64,000 nt of DNA, from positions 84,341,250-84,405,249 of the forward strand of contig CM042015.1 in the NCBI GenBank assembly GCA_023525715.1, given 5' to 3'. The DNA comes from Cichorium intybus (Eukaryota; Streptophyta; Magnoliopsida; Asterales; Asteraceae). The notes beneath the pieces were generated by a model. That model was not told the DNA's origin and searched no databases. It saw nothing but the letters and a program-made list of their open reading frames with translations. Of this stretch, positions 12,642 to 23,915 are shown piece after piece. Numbering within the stretch: the first letter of the stretch is position 1; each line of letters starts with the position of its first letter. The position numbers and the translations under genes were made by a program.

Positions 12642-15005
12642 ATGGATTCATATATTCAAGTAGAGGATGAGCTATTACAAACAGATCTGATTATAGATGT
12701 TGATGTTGATGTGAACTCTGCTCATGATAGAGATAAAAGTAATGTTGAAAGTATCATGGGAAAGGTTTTTGACACACCACATGATGCGTATACATTTTAT
12801 AATCAATATGCTTTTTTACATGGATTTGGTATACATATTCATTATGATTATAAAAATAAGACCACAAACGAGGCTTATCGTAAGTTGTATGTATGCAACA
12901 AAGAAGGTTCAAAAGAAAGAAGGTGAGTACTTCATGTGGAAATTTAAAGAAACGACGTAGAGAATTAAGGACCGGATGTAAAGCAATGCTCCGTATTTCA
13001 AATCAAAAGATGGGAAATGGATTGTATACATATTTAACGATACACACAATCATGAGTTGAGTATTACACCGACAAAAGTAATGAAACATCGTTCTCATGG
13101 AAAGTTCCACCGTTTATTGGCGTGTAAATCTCTTATGGTGGAACTTGGCCAATCAGGGTTAAAACCTTCTCAAATCAAAAAGGCTGTTAACGCAATGAAA
13201 ACTCCAAATGAACCGGATGTTACTTCAAAGCAATGTGTCGATATCTTATCGGATTAACGAAGACAATACAAAGGTAAGGAGTTTTATTGGCTTATCAAAC
13301 ATCTCCAAGATAAAGCATCAGTTGATGCTGGCCAGTATTTTGTGGTGGATTTATTTGATGATGGGTATCCCAGAAATATGTTTTGGGCTGATGGAAGATC
13401 AAGAGACGCATGCACTAAATTTGGGGACGTCCTTGTGTTTGATGTTACGTATATGACGAACAAATTCAAGATGCTGTTTTCTCCTTTTGTTGGGATGAAC
13501 CATCATGGTCAATCCATACTTTTTGGGGGCGTATTACTAGAAAATGAAAATGAATAAACATTCCAATGGTTATTTGAGCATTTTTTAAAATGCATGTTCA
13601 ACAAGTACCCATCTGCAATAATAACCGATCAAGATAAAGCTATCAATAATGCAATAAAAAAAGTTTTTCCGAACACTCGTCATCGCTACTGTGCATGGCA
13701 TATCAAGAAGCATGAGCTGCAGCATCTTCGACCACTTGTTGCCCGTTATAATTATTTTCAAGAATCTTATAGACAATGGGTAAAGAGTGATACAATTGAA
13801 GAATTCGAAAAGAAGTGGGAAGTTATGTGTGGCAGGTATAACCTTGAGGATAATCGTTGGATTACAGATGTGTAGCCAAAGGTAGCATTGGGTTAAAGCC
13901 TACTTGAAGGATGTTTTCTTTATTGGTATGACAACAAGTGGACGAAGTGAGAGCATTCATTCTTTTTTTTATGAATTTGTCAATTCGAAGACCATATTGA
14001 ATGAATTTGTAGTTCGGTATGATAAAGCAGTAGACTCTCGAAGAGCTGCTGAAGAAGATGAAGACTTCAAGACTATGAACTCGAAGCCAATTCTTTCTTC
14101 TGTTCATCCAATAAAAGCACAATTAGGTGCATGTTATACCAGAAAGATTTTTAATATTTTTCAAAAAGAATGGGTAGAAGCTACAAATAATTTAACTCAC
14201 GAGACACTGAGTAAATGCACAGATGAAATCAAATATCGGGTTGGGCAATTGAATGTTGATAAAGAGCACTAGAGATTTGTCAACTTTCGCTTCACGAATC
14301 AAGTGAATATTACATGTTGATGTGCTAAATTTGAAACATATGAAATATTATGCAAACATAGTCTATATATGATCAAGAATAGGCATGTTCAAAACCTTCC
14401 TAATTTTTATATTTTACCTAGGTGGACCCTTGATGCTAGGTTCAAAGTGGGTACTCGTGGCATCGGATTGGTTGAGATGAGTAACGATGATGAAGTTAGT
14501 GCGTTAACCTTATGGTATGTTCAGGAAAATTGCAATAAAGCAATCGCACATGCAAAAGACTCGCCTACAAAGATTAAAAAACTCAATAATTTAGTGGTAA
14601 AGTTTATGAAAGATGAAATTATCTAGAAAAAGCAAGATGCGCCTCAGAATGCATCTCAAGATTCACGTGAAGGAATTTCTCAAGTAGACATGATACCTCA
14701 AGTGTGTATTCGGGATCCTACTATTGTCACTAACACGAAAGGGCGTCCTAAAAATGCAAGCAGAATTAAGTCGTCTTTAGAGGCGGTGAAGAAAAAAAGA
14801 ACTTGTTCTCATTGTAAGGGTTTGGGTCATTATGCCACCGGGTGTCCAATAAAAAAGGTAATTTTGTAATTTTTATGTTTAGGTTTTTTGTAGTCCAATT
14901 CTTACATTTAATTATCTCAGGCGGATGAGGCTTTACAAAACCAACAATGATGTTAAATCTGACAAAGGTGGGAAATCTCATGCTCTAATCGAAGAATGGT
15001 TGTAG
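12642..15005 (+). pseudogene. FAR1-related sequence (FRS5-like) pseudogene
   Basis: FRS proteins are plant transcription regulators domesticated from MULE transposases. In order are seen: a FAR1 DNA-binding domain (VFDTPHDAYTFYNQYAFLHG, then after frameshifts RRRELRTGCKAML and IFNDTHNHEL); a MULE-type DDE core (FGDVLVFDVTYMTNKF, AIITDQDKAINNAI, HRYCAWHIKKHE); a SWIM zinc finger near 14270-14370 ending in EILCKHSLY; LPNFYILPRWTLDAR; and a C-terminal zinc knuckle CSHCKGLGHYATGC (about 14793-14835). In-frame stops at 13255, 13555, 13873 and 14270 and at least three frameshifts (about 12910, 13010, 13880) rule out a product. The ATG at 12642 follows a good splice acceptor. It could instead be the dead transposase of a FAR1-type MULE, but I found no flanking terminal repeats. 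Confidence 0.85.
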
Positions 15006-17872
15006 CCGCCAGTAATGTTGTTGTTCTACCTGCAAAACCTTTATTTTTGATAGTTTCAATAATGTCATGGACTTGTTTCAAGTTTTTTCTTTGTAATGCA
15101 TAGTACTTCCAATTTTTATCTTATTATCGGATCATACTGTCAATTTATAAGATCATATTTTCTATTTATTTCTTTTAAAAACATTATTCTCGATGCCTGT
15201 TATATATACTCTACTTCAGTTTGTGATGAGCTAAAGTTGGTGATGTTTTTCAGGTGCTGGATTTTATAAGTTGGTTTTAGTCCAATGCTTACATTTAGTT
15301 ATCTGAGGCAAACTACCTACAAAACCTTTATTTTTTATAATTTTAATAATGTGAAGGACCTGTTCAAGTTTTTTATTTTTAATACATAGTACTTCCAGTT
15401 TTTTTCTTATTGTATACTTCCAATTTATTTCTTTTAAAAACATAAAGACACATAAGAAAAAAAATATGGGCACGTAATCGAAAAAGATACACAACTAACA
15501 AAATTTTGAATGATTCTGGATATAAAAAATTCGACCTTGATTCATTAAGTGGGATGAATCGGTTAAAGCAATTAAGTATTTACGATGTTACGATTAAGTA
15601 TTTAATCAAGCAATAGCTCTACAAACTTGGCCAATGACTCAAATCTAATTTATAAATCATTGCTTTCAAAATCCAAATAATAATGTATAACAAACGTTTG
15701 TAATTGTTTTTGTTAACTTATTAGACTTAATGGGTTAATACATTAATTTGGACAACTATGCATTTTCTTTAAAATAGCTAAAAATATAAAACAATGAGCC
15801 AATAAGGGAGCTGACAAAAAATACAAGGTACAAGAGATAAAACATACAACAGCACAGAAACATCTAACTAGACTAAAGCAAAACTCCGCTATGACAGCAC
15901 CAAAGGAAAAACCTTGGAAACTTGGAGCTTTGTGCACCGCTAAAAGAGAATTGCTAACTAGAATAGCACCAAACATGAGTTCCACAGTCCAAAACCAACG
16001 AATTGCATCAGATCTTTATATTGCCTCCTTTTATATTCCTCCCGTTATGTCGTTTCCAAAGCAAACCATAAGATATGAACTTCAATTCAGACCTGATTGG
16101 TCTTGCTGCGCACTAAATAAGCCAAAACCAGTTGACTACAACCATCAACGAAAATACCTTTTACTTCTAGAAATGCCAAACTGTAAGAGCAATATAAGCC
16201 TGTAATGGTGCGCATTAGGTTCCATCATCTTTAAATCGAAATTTCAAAGAGGCATTCCATCAAACACCTGATATTCATTCCAAACACAAAAAATATTCAA
16301 TACATATTATCACTTACCAAAGCCACTCGATATAATACAGTTAGCTAGCATAGAACCAATTTGATTTTACGACATGTAAATTGGATGTTGGTGCATAAAT
16401 CTCTTTTAATTGACGAACCTAAAACAACTATGCCGAAATTGAGCTTACCTCATGAAACCGAAAAGAACAAAATTGAAAACAAATGAAAGAGTCCAGGTGT
16501 ATCCTAATCTCGAGGCACACTTTCCGCTACACTTGATTCGATTCTGCGTTCCGTGGCTCATATGCCAACAATATCTTCTATCATAAAGTCAGAGGTCAAA
16601 AGTTGCAGATAATATTGATGACACCCGAGCCAGCCCTTGTTCCTCTGAGTCGTGATGCTTGCAGTACTAAAGGGAGGGATGGAGAAAGGAAATTGGGCAT
16701 AGGCTTTGGTTGATCGAACGAAAGAAATAGCACGATCCCGTACAAGTATAACAGACATTTAATTGAAATTAGCTTGAGTGCCATGGTGGACACCGCACAC
16801 CAAGAGGTTACCACACCTCTTGACTTCGAAATCTTCTCTGAGCTATTAGTCCCCACACTCTAATATACTATGATAATATATTGGCTTTCTTCCTCTCATA
16901 AAACCCGTTTCAAAATGATGAAACACATAGAAATTGGCATTCACTTTGTTAGAGAAAAAGTATGGGTTGGTTCTGTTCGAGTCATATGTGTTCCTGCTAC
17001 TACCAATATTCAGATATTTTCACCTAGAGAGCTATCAATAAGTTTCGGTACATGTGCATTGGCTCGACTAGTACTTAAACTCTAGGGACTATCAGATAGA
17101 AAATATTTGTTATATATTTGTTGTATATCTTATTTTTAGTATAGGTATCTTTCCCCGAATATCTCATATTCGATTGAATCTCTTGTATATATGTTCCAAT
17201 TGGTATAATGGATGGGTCAAGAAGTTCAATACTTTACATTGAGGTCTACGCATAGTCATCCCCATTGATGAAGTTAACCCTTCGGGACCGCACGGCACGG
17301 GTAACATCACTAATCGAGGACGTAAAGCTTGGTTTCCTTTAAGTGTACAGTCTCCAAACAATAACTTTTTTCCCTACCATACCTTGTATGACAGCCAAGG
17401 GTTCAACCCTAAATCCAGTCCGATTTTGATCGGACAAAGGAATCGTGCATGGCCTTTAATCGAACAAGAACTTTCTCCCTTAAAGCCCAAACGTGAATTT
17501 GGCACAGAATGTGTGGATTAAAGCTGTAACAGAAGTACAAAAACTATGCAAATAAGATAAATAAGAACATTCAGAACTTGATACCGAACTTCATGAACTG
17601 TTCTTTAAAGTAATGGCTAACAAAGAAGAAAATTTGGAAAAATACTTGAGACAACTAACTATTCTAACCGATGGTTACACCTGTAAATTGTAATTATACT
17701 AAAACACAAGTATAAATATTTTCTCTTATTGACAAGTAGGCCCTTTGACTTTGACCCACTCTTGTCTACAAAGATTTAATTCGCAATCTATCTTCACCGT
17801 CCTATACTCACCAAAAACGAAAACAAAAAAAAAGCTTTCACTCATGAAAGCATGGTCTGTACCCTTCACTAT
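15006..17872. other. Intergenic sequence
   Basis: No gene is supported. Two short segments near 15290 and 15370 repeat the wording of 14880 and 15060 (TTTTTGTAGTCCAATTCTTA-like and ACCTTTATTTTTTATA-like), an old tandem duplication of FRS 3' flank. Frames at 15743-15985 (-), 15891-16205 (+) and 16558-16856 (-) are open but resemble nothing I know. The 3' UTR of the receptor gene must lie just below 17872. Confidence 0.4.
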
Positions 17873-20800
17873 TTAGACATTCTTACTGATCTTTGAAAGG
17901 GAAGATAAGACTTCATTCATGTCAGGTCGAGTGTCTGGATCCATTCTAGTGCAAGATACCGCCAACTTAAGGAGCTCTTCGATGATGCCTTGCTTTGTAG
18001 AGAAATTAGAAGCCAATTCAGGGTCTACAATTTCAATCAGCTCATTTACTCCATTTGAAAGTGCTCGGTCTACTAGTTGTGGCAAAGTCATCTGGATTCC
18101 CTCCTCTTCAATAACCCCTGTCGGCCTTTTTCTTGTGATAAATTCCATCACTACAACTCCAAAGCTAAACACGTCCACTTTTGTTGTCAGTTTCTTCATA
18201 TACGCAAACTCTGTCAGGAAAAAGTAATGCATAATTTCATTAGTGTGAGTTTCATGGTCAACAGTAATACAACTCAACTTCGAAAGTTATATAGAAAACC
18301 AATGTAATTAACATACCTGGAGCCAAGTAACCAATGGTGCCTTGAAAAGCGGATTGAGAAGAGATGCTGCTTCCATCCTGCTGATGAACTCCAAGAATTC
18401 TAGCCGTTCCAAAATCACTCACATGAGCATCCCACTTTTCATCAAGAAGTATGTTAGAAGGCTTCAAATCACAATGAACTATAGGAAAATCATATCCCGA
18501 GTGCAAGTAAACCAATCCTCTCGATACAGAAACCAAAACATCTACTCTTTCAGCCAAATCCCATCTTGATCTATCAATCCCTGAGTCGTGTATAATCGTG
18601 TCCAAATCACCGTTTTCCATGTATTCAAGAACCAGAGCCTTGAGCTTCCCACTCTCCCATGCATACCCAAGTACCTTCACTAGATTTCTGTGCCTTAGTT
18701 TTCCTAATGTCTTCATTTCTTTGTTGAAGCTCTTGTCAGATTCTGCTGAAAACTGGTTGATGTTCAAATTCTTTACTGCGATCATCCTCCCATCTTCTAA
18801 TTTACCCTTGTACACAGTGCTTAAACTAGTTGTACACAGAATGTTAGCTTCGCTGAAGTTGTCAGTGGCATCTTCCAGTTCTTTTCTATCAAATCTTCTG
18901 AGAGTAAACCCCGGGCTGTACTCTGGTACTTCTGGGTTTTCTGGTTCTTTGACTTTACGTTTTCTTACATGCCGACAACATAATACAACCAAAATGATTA
19001 CAAGAAGCAACGCAAGTGAACCGAGTATTGAAAGAATCAATACAGCCGTTCTGGATAGTCGGTTTGATCGACTTGAGGTATCACATGATTTGGTGTTGTT
19101 GGCAATACATATTGATGGATTTCCTTCTAACCCAACTGCGCTGGTGTTTCTGAAAATACCTGCATCTGGAACACGTCCTTCTAGCTGATTGAATGAAAGG
19201 TCAAGACGTTCCAATGCTGAAATGTTGCCAAAACTCTCGGGAATGATTCCTTTGAATTTGTTGTGTGAAAGATCAACAGAAGTAAGACGGGTCAAATTCC
19301 CCATAGTTTGCGGTATCTCTCCATCGAATTGATTTCTTGAAAAGTTTATGTGGGTAAGAAGATCGAGAGGAGGGAATATTTCTTGTGGAACACTACCAGA
19401 GAGCTGATTTCCAGAGAAATCAAGAGTCTTCAAGTTTCTGCAGCTTTTAAGTGTCACTGGAATGTCTCCTGACATGTTATTGTTGGAGATATCAATGGCT
19501 TCTACCATCTCCATCTCGCCTAACTCATCTGGGATATTTCCTGTAAGAAAATTGTTTGAGAAGTTGAGAAAGATCGGTAAATTCTTCATTCCAGTAATCA
19601 TGGACCTTGAAACTGACCCCATGAGTAAGTTGTGTGAGAGGTCTATCGAAAGCAACATGTTGAGTTTCTTCATGCTTTCTGGGATTGACCCGTTAAACCT
19701 GTTTCCACTAAGATCCAACCGAGAAAGCATCTCAAGCTTTGAAACAGAGTTCAGAACCGAACCCACGAATTTGTTGTTCATCAAGTAGAGTTCAGTCAGC
19801 TGTTTAAGCTCGAAGATTCCCTCTGGAATCTGGCCTTCAAGATTATTGTTACCGAGTAGAAGGCTTTGAAGGGAAGAAATGTTTGAGAGTGCTTCTGGAA
19901 TCGTGCCTGAAAATCTGTTTTGCCCGAGGTTTAACAAGATCAAACTAGTTAGGTTTCCGAGTTCTCTTGGGAGGGGGCCGGAAAAGGAATTACCATGAAT
20001 TTGCAATATTTGGAGATTAGAAAGTCTCCCTATGCCCGGTTTCAAAAATCCCGTGAAATTATTACGTGCAATGTCTAAAATCACAAGATTTGAACAATTG
20101 AAGAGGTCATCTGGGATTCCTCCTGACATTTGGTTGTCACCAATACTTAGATATGTAAGATTTGACAAGTTCCCTAGACCCTGAGGAATTTCTCCAGTCA
20201 TCCTATTTCTAGAAACATCTATCAAACGGATACTTGTGCAGTTTCTGATGCTTGATGGAATAGAACCCTCCAAAAGATTATTACTAAGAGACAAATTTCT
20301 CAGGTTATGAAGAGACCCAATTGTTGGAGGAACTAAACCTGTGAGGGAGTTTAAGCTAATCGTTAAGTACGTCAAATTGACCAACCTGGTTATGGATGCC
20401 GGAATATCCCCGGAAAGATTGTTCTGATGAAGGGTCAGGGACCGTAATGATTTCAGTGAACTTACGTCGGAAGAAATATTCCCTATAAGATTATTCTCTG
20501 ATAATTGCAAAACCAATAACGATGTTAAGCGGAATAATGAGTTTGGGATTGTGGAGTTCAACCGATTATCATATAACCGCAATAGCTGTAAGCCTATAAG
20601 ATTTCCAAGTTCAGGGGGGATACTTCCTACGAGCTTGTTGCTGTATATATTGAGAAGGGACAGATTCGTGCATTGGCCAAGTTCAGATGGTATTTTCCCA
20701 GAGAGAGAATTCTGAAACAACTGAAGAACTTGTAAACTTGTCAAGTTTCCAATCTCTCTAGGAATGATACCGGAAAGTTTGTTTTGACTGAAATCAAGAG

Positions 20801-21467
20801 CTTGCAACTCTTTCAAATTACCAACAGAAGTAGGAATTGAGCCATGTAAAAGGTTATTATACGCCCCAAGAAGCTGAAGATTGATCAAATCACCGATTTT
20901 ATCCGGGATTGTACCATTGAGTTTGTTGTCATCGAGGCTAAGTTGTAACAAGGAAGTGCAATTACACAAGCTATCGGGAATGGTTCCAGTTAGCGAATTG
21001 TTTCCCACGTCCAGTATCTGAAGATTCTGAAGGTTTCCTAGCTCCGGTGGAATCGGCCCAGAGAGAGAGTTGGTGTAAAGAGAAATTGTAGTAAGCTGTG
21101 TGCAGTGACCCAACTGGGTCGGAATGTTGCCGGAAAATGAATTTTCAGTTAGATCAAGAACCTGGAGGCTGGAAAGGTTTCCGAGAAAAGGAGAGATTTG
21201 GCCTTTGAGCTGTGTTTGCTGAATAGAAATGGAAACTACACGTCGTGAGACATCATCACATTGGATTCCGGTCCAGTTACAGTGGTGGATGGAGTCATCG
21301 TCCCAATCCAGGAGTGCACCGGTTGGATCATCTGTGATTGAGTTCTTGAAATGTTTCAAAGCATCAGCTTCATCTTCCAAGGTAGAATCGGCAGATAGAA
21401 CAGTAAGTACAAAAAAAGATAAAAGGAGAAGGGTTTTGAGCACCATTATTGATTTTTGAGTGGGCAT
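17873..21467 (-). CDS. FLS2-like: FLS2-like LRR receptor kinase
   Basis: CDS is complement(17873..18210, 18317..21467): 1162 codons, close to Arabidopsis FLS2 (1173). The 106-bp intron has GT-AG ends and splits the Glu codon of the APE motif. The product is a plasma-membrane pattern-recognition receptor; FLS2 binds bacterial flagellin and signals with BAK1. Seen in order: signal peptide (residues 1-27), N-cap with CNWTGIQC, about 28 LRRs of the LxGxIPxxLGxLxxL type with many N-glycosylation sites, C-cap CIANNTKSC, transmembrane segment (TAVLILSILGSLALLLVI), kinase. The kinase has the catalytic Lys (IAVKNLN), a non-RD catalytic loop HCDLKPSN (about 998-1005) and DFG (1018-1020). SLSTVYKG, LGYAWESGK.KALVLEYMENG and SAFQGTIGYLAP are FLS2-specific wording. 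Starts are possible at 21467 or 21446; a TATA box at about 21493-21503 favours 21446. Whether the ligand is flg22 is inferred from kinase similarity only. Confidence 0.93.
18211..18316 (-). other. Intron of the FLS2-like gene
   Basis: Donor CAG|GTATGT (18311-18316), acceptor CTGACAG (18211-18217). Its position in the kinase activation-segment codon matches the single conserved intron of FLS2-type receptor kinases as I remember it. Confidence 0.9.
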
Positions 21468-21492
21468 ATTTTTATGAGCATGAAATAGCTGG

Positions 21493-21503
21493 TTATATAT
21501 ATT
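21493..21503 (-). promoter_or_regulatory. TATA box of the FLS2-like gene
   Basis: AATATATATAA on the minus strand lies 26-50 bp before the two candidate start codons, which places transcription start at about 21470 and makes the leader very short. Confidence 0.5.
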
Positions 21504-21518
21504 ACTCAACTCAGACAT

Positions 21519-21979
21519 CGACTGGGATGAGTTCTGTCAAAGCTTAATATGTGAAAACAAAGTCATTACGGCTGAGAAACTTTGTTGACGGTAATCTTAT
21601 CCTGTTTGTGTTCATACCGCCACTCCGCCCGCCTACTATTATTCAAGTGGATTTGATATATAGAATCTTGGTTAAAAAAAAGCTCATCAAAATACAGAAA
21701 GAAGGAAATGACAGCAATCCAACTTTGCAAATTCTAGTTTTAATAATCTGATTACTTATTTCATTAAAAAACTATCATTATGCTTCGTTGCATGTTGACC
21801 AAAACGCATGAAATTCCGAGCCCTGATAATCCTTTTGCATTTCTACAAATATATAACGAAATGACAATACGTACGTGAATGCTGTTATACGTAGTCCATT
21901 ATGAACTCAACTTGCATACTAGTTGATCAGTAATGATAACTCCATATTGGGTGCAAGTGGGTTCCATAGCATGAGAATT
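21519..21979. other. Promoter region of the FLS2-like gene
   Basis: About 460 bp lie between the receptor gene and the LINE insertion. A TTGACC (W-box core) is at about 21795-21800. I see nothing else that can be named. Confidence 0.4.
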
Positions 21980-23736
21980 ATTTTTATTGGAATTATTTTT
22001 TTTTTTTTGGAACAGCAGCAATGCATTAGAAAAAGGGCAGCAAGAAGCTAAAGCCCAAAATAACAAAAGTCAAATACAAAGTTACATTAAGAGAAAGAAT
22101 TAGAAACTTCTAACACGGGGTCAATCGCCCACCTAACCCACTCCAGTTTCCTTCCTTTGGCTTTTCTTGTATTGATCCACAAATGAGCCAGAATTTGAAT
22201 TTCCGCCACCAATTCTAAATCTGTTTTGACCATCTTTCGAAAGGTTCCATTGTTCCGAAATGACCAAAGCACCCAAACATAGACTAGACATATCGCCTCG
22301 TTTATTTCCGCAAGCCAAGCGGGTCCAAGGAAATCCTTCTTGTTATTGATGAGAACCGAGCAGGAAGACGGGTCAGGACCAAGACAATACCACCATTTTC
22401 TTAGTTCATTCCAGAGTTGTTTAGCTAAATCGCATTGCACAAAAATATGAGCTTCATTTTCCGGCTCCAGATTACAAACCTTGCAGTTTAATTGCACATC
22501 AATACCGATTCTTCTTAGATTCTCCAGCGTTGGTAGCTTACCGTTAAGCGCTCGCCAAGCTAAAATGTTAACTTTCCTGGGAATGAGTTTATTCCATTCC
22601 CATTTTGCCCCTCCATTTGGCAGCCTATGATCATCAAAGTATCTGGAATAAGAGCTCACTGTATAGCCTCGGGTCCTATCCAGCTCCCAAGAGATAGAAG
22701 AAGTACCGTCGCCTCGCTGAGTGATTCCGAAGAAATCAGAAAACTGCAAGCCAAGACCTGCAAGCTTTGTCGGGAGCGATGCGATGGCAGCCCAACAGCC
22801 CGTCTTGTTTCTGGCCGAACCATCCATCAGCCCATTGACCCCGTGAATTGATGTAATGACACTTTTCCAGAGACTTTGACTAGAATCCATGAATTTCCAC
22901 CACCACTTTCCAAGCAACGCCATGTTTTGGGCTCTTAGACTCCCAATACCGAGACCACCCTTCTCTATTGAGTTTAGAATTTTTTGCCAACCGATCCAAG
23001 CAATTTTTTTCTTGTCTCCACTACCACCCCAGAAGAACCTCATTCGTAGCTTTTCCAATTCTGCTAGGACTTTCTGTGGGGCTTTGTACAAGGAAAAGAA
23101 ATATGATCCAAGCGCACCCAACACCGTCTTACATAGGGTTAGACGGCCACCGAAGGAAAGGGATCCCGCCTTCCATTTTGAGAGTTTAGCTCGAAATTTT
23201 TCAATAAGCGGAGACCAATGTATTATTCGACCCATCGGGACACCAATAGGGAGTCCTAAGTACGAGAGCGGGAACGCCCCAACTTGACAATTTATTAAAC
23301 GCGCCACCAATTCCGTTTCCTGCTGAGAGCAAGATATGCCAAAGATCATGCTCTTGTTGAGATTAACCTTGAGACCCGAAGCCATTTCATAACATCTCAA
23401 GATGCGAACCAGGTTTCGCGCGTTCGGGACTGACCATTCGCCGAAAAAAATTACATCATCAGCATATTGAAGATGGGATATAACAGGTCCGCCCCTAGGA
23501 AGTTGAATTCCAGCGAAGACATTTTTCTTTTTAGCGGATTCTAGTGCACAGTGCAGGCCTTCAGCAGCAATAATGAAAAGAAAAGGGGCTAGTGGGTCCC
23601 CCTGCCTAACCCCTCGCTCGACCCGGAATTGTTTAGTGGGCGACCCATTTAGAAGAACCGAAACAGTGGCAGAAGAAAGGCAGCTTCGAATCCAGGTTCT
23701 CCATATGGTCCCAAAGTTCATTTTTATTGGAATTAT
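21980..23736 (-). mobile_element. 5'-truncated LINE with 17-bp target duplication
   Basis: The LINE body is 21997-23719. It starts on the plus strand with a poly(T) run (the element's poly(A) tail) and is flanked by the perfect 17-bp direct repeat ATTTTTATTGGAATTAT (21980-21996 and 23720-23736), as expected for target-primed reverse transcription. The element is cut off at its 5' end inside the reverse transcriptase. Its insertion lies about 0.5 kb upstream of the FLS2-like start codon, in the same orientation. Confidence 0.93.
22087..23719 (-). pseudogene. LINE ORF2, C-terminal part, still open
   Basis: An uninterrupted frame of about 540 residues from the truncation point to a natural stop. 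It contains GVRQGDPLAPFLFIIAAEGL, the catalytic YADDVIFFGEW, GLKVNLNKS, SYLGLPIG, the thumb region WKAGSLSFGGRLTL, and a zf-RVT domain (KVCNLEPENEAHIFVQCDLA). The endonuclease and the first reverse transcriptase blocks are missing. The intact frame and perfect target duplication suggest a young insertion. It has no ATG of its own in LINE sequence: the leading residues come from the target duplication and host DNA. Confidence 0.9.
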
Positions 23737-23915
23737 ATTATAGTAATCTGATTGTAGTAGTAAGATGTAAGGAATCATATCTTAGGTTAATGTTCGTGGC
23801 CCGCCATTGACGCGGCTTTGGTAAATATTAGTATCTAGAAGGATACTATTCAAACTTATAATCTGTAGATTATTATTAAAAAAAGTCCGAATTTCTTAAA
23901 CAAGCTTCACTAAAC
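23737..23915. other. Short spacer between LINE and Pack-MULE
   Basis: AT-rich host sequence with nothing recognised. Confidence 0.4.

Noticed and set aside
15743..15985. 80-codon hydrophobic minus-strand frame
   Set aside because: It looks membrane-like but lies in AT/CA-rich sequence, matches no family I know and has no gene structure around it.
18598..19188. Several long plus-strand frames opposite the receptor gene
   Set aside because: They are antisense shadows of the LRR and kinase coding sequence.
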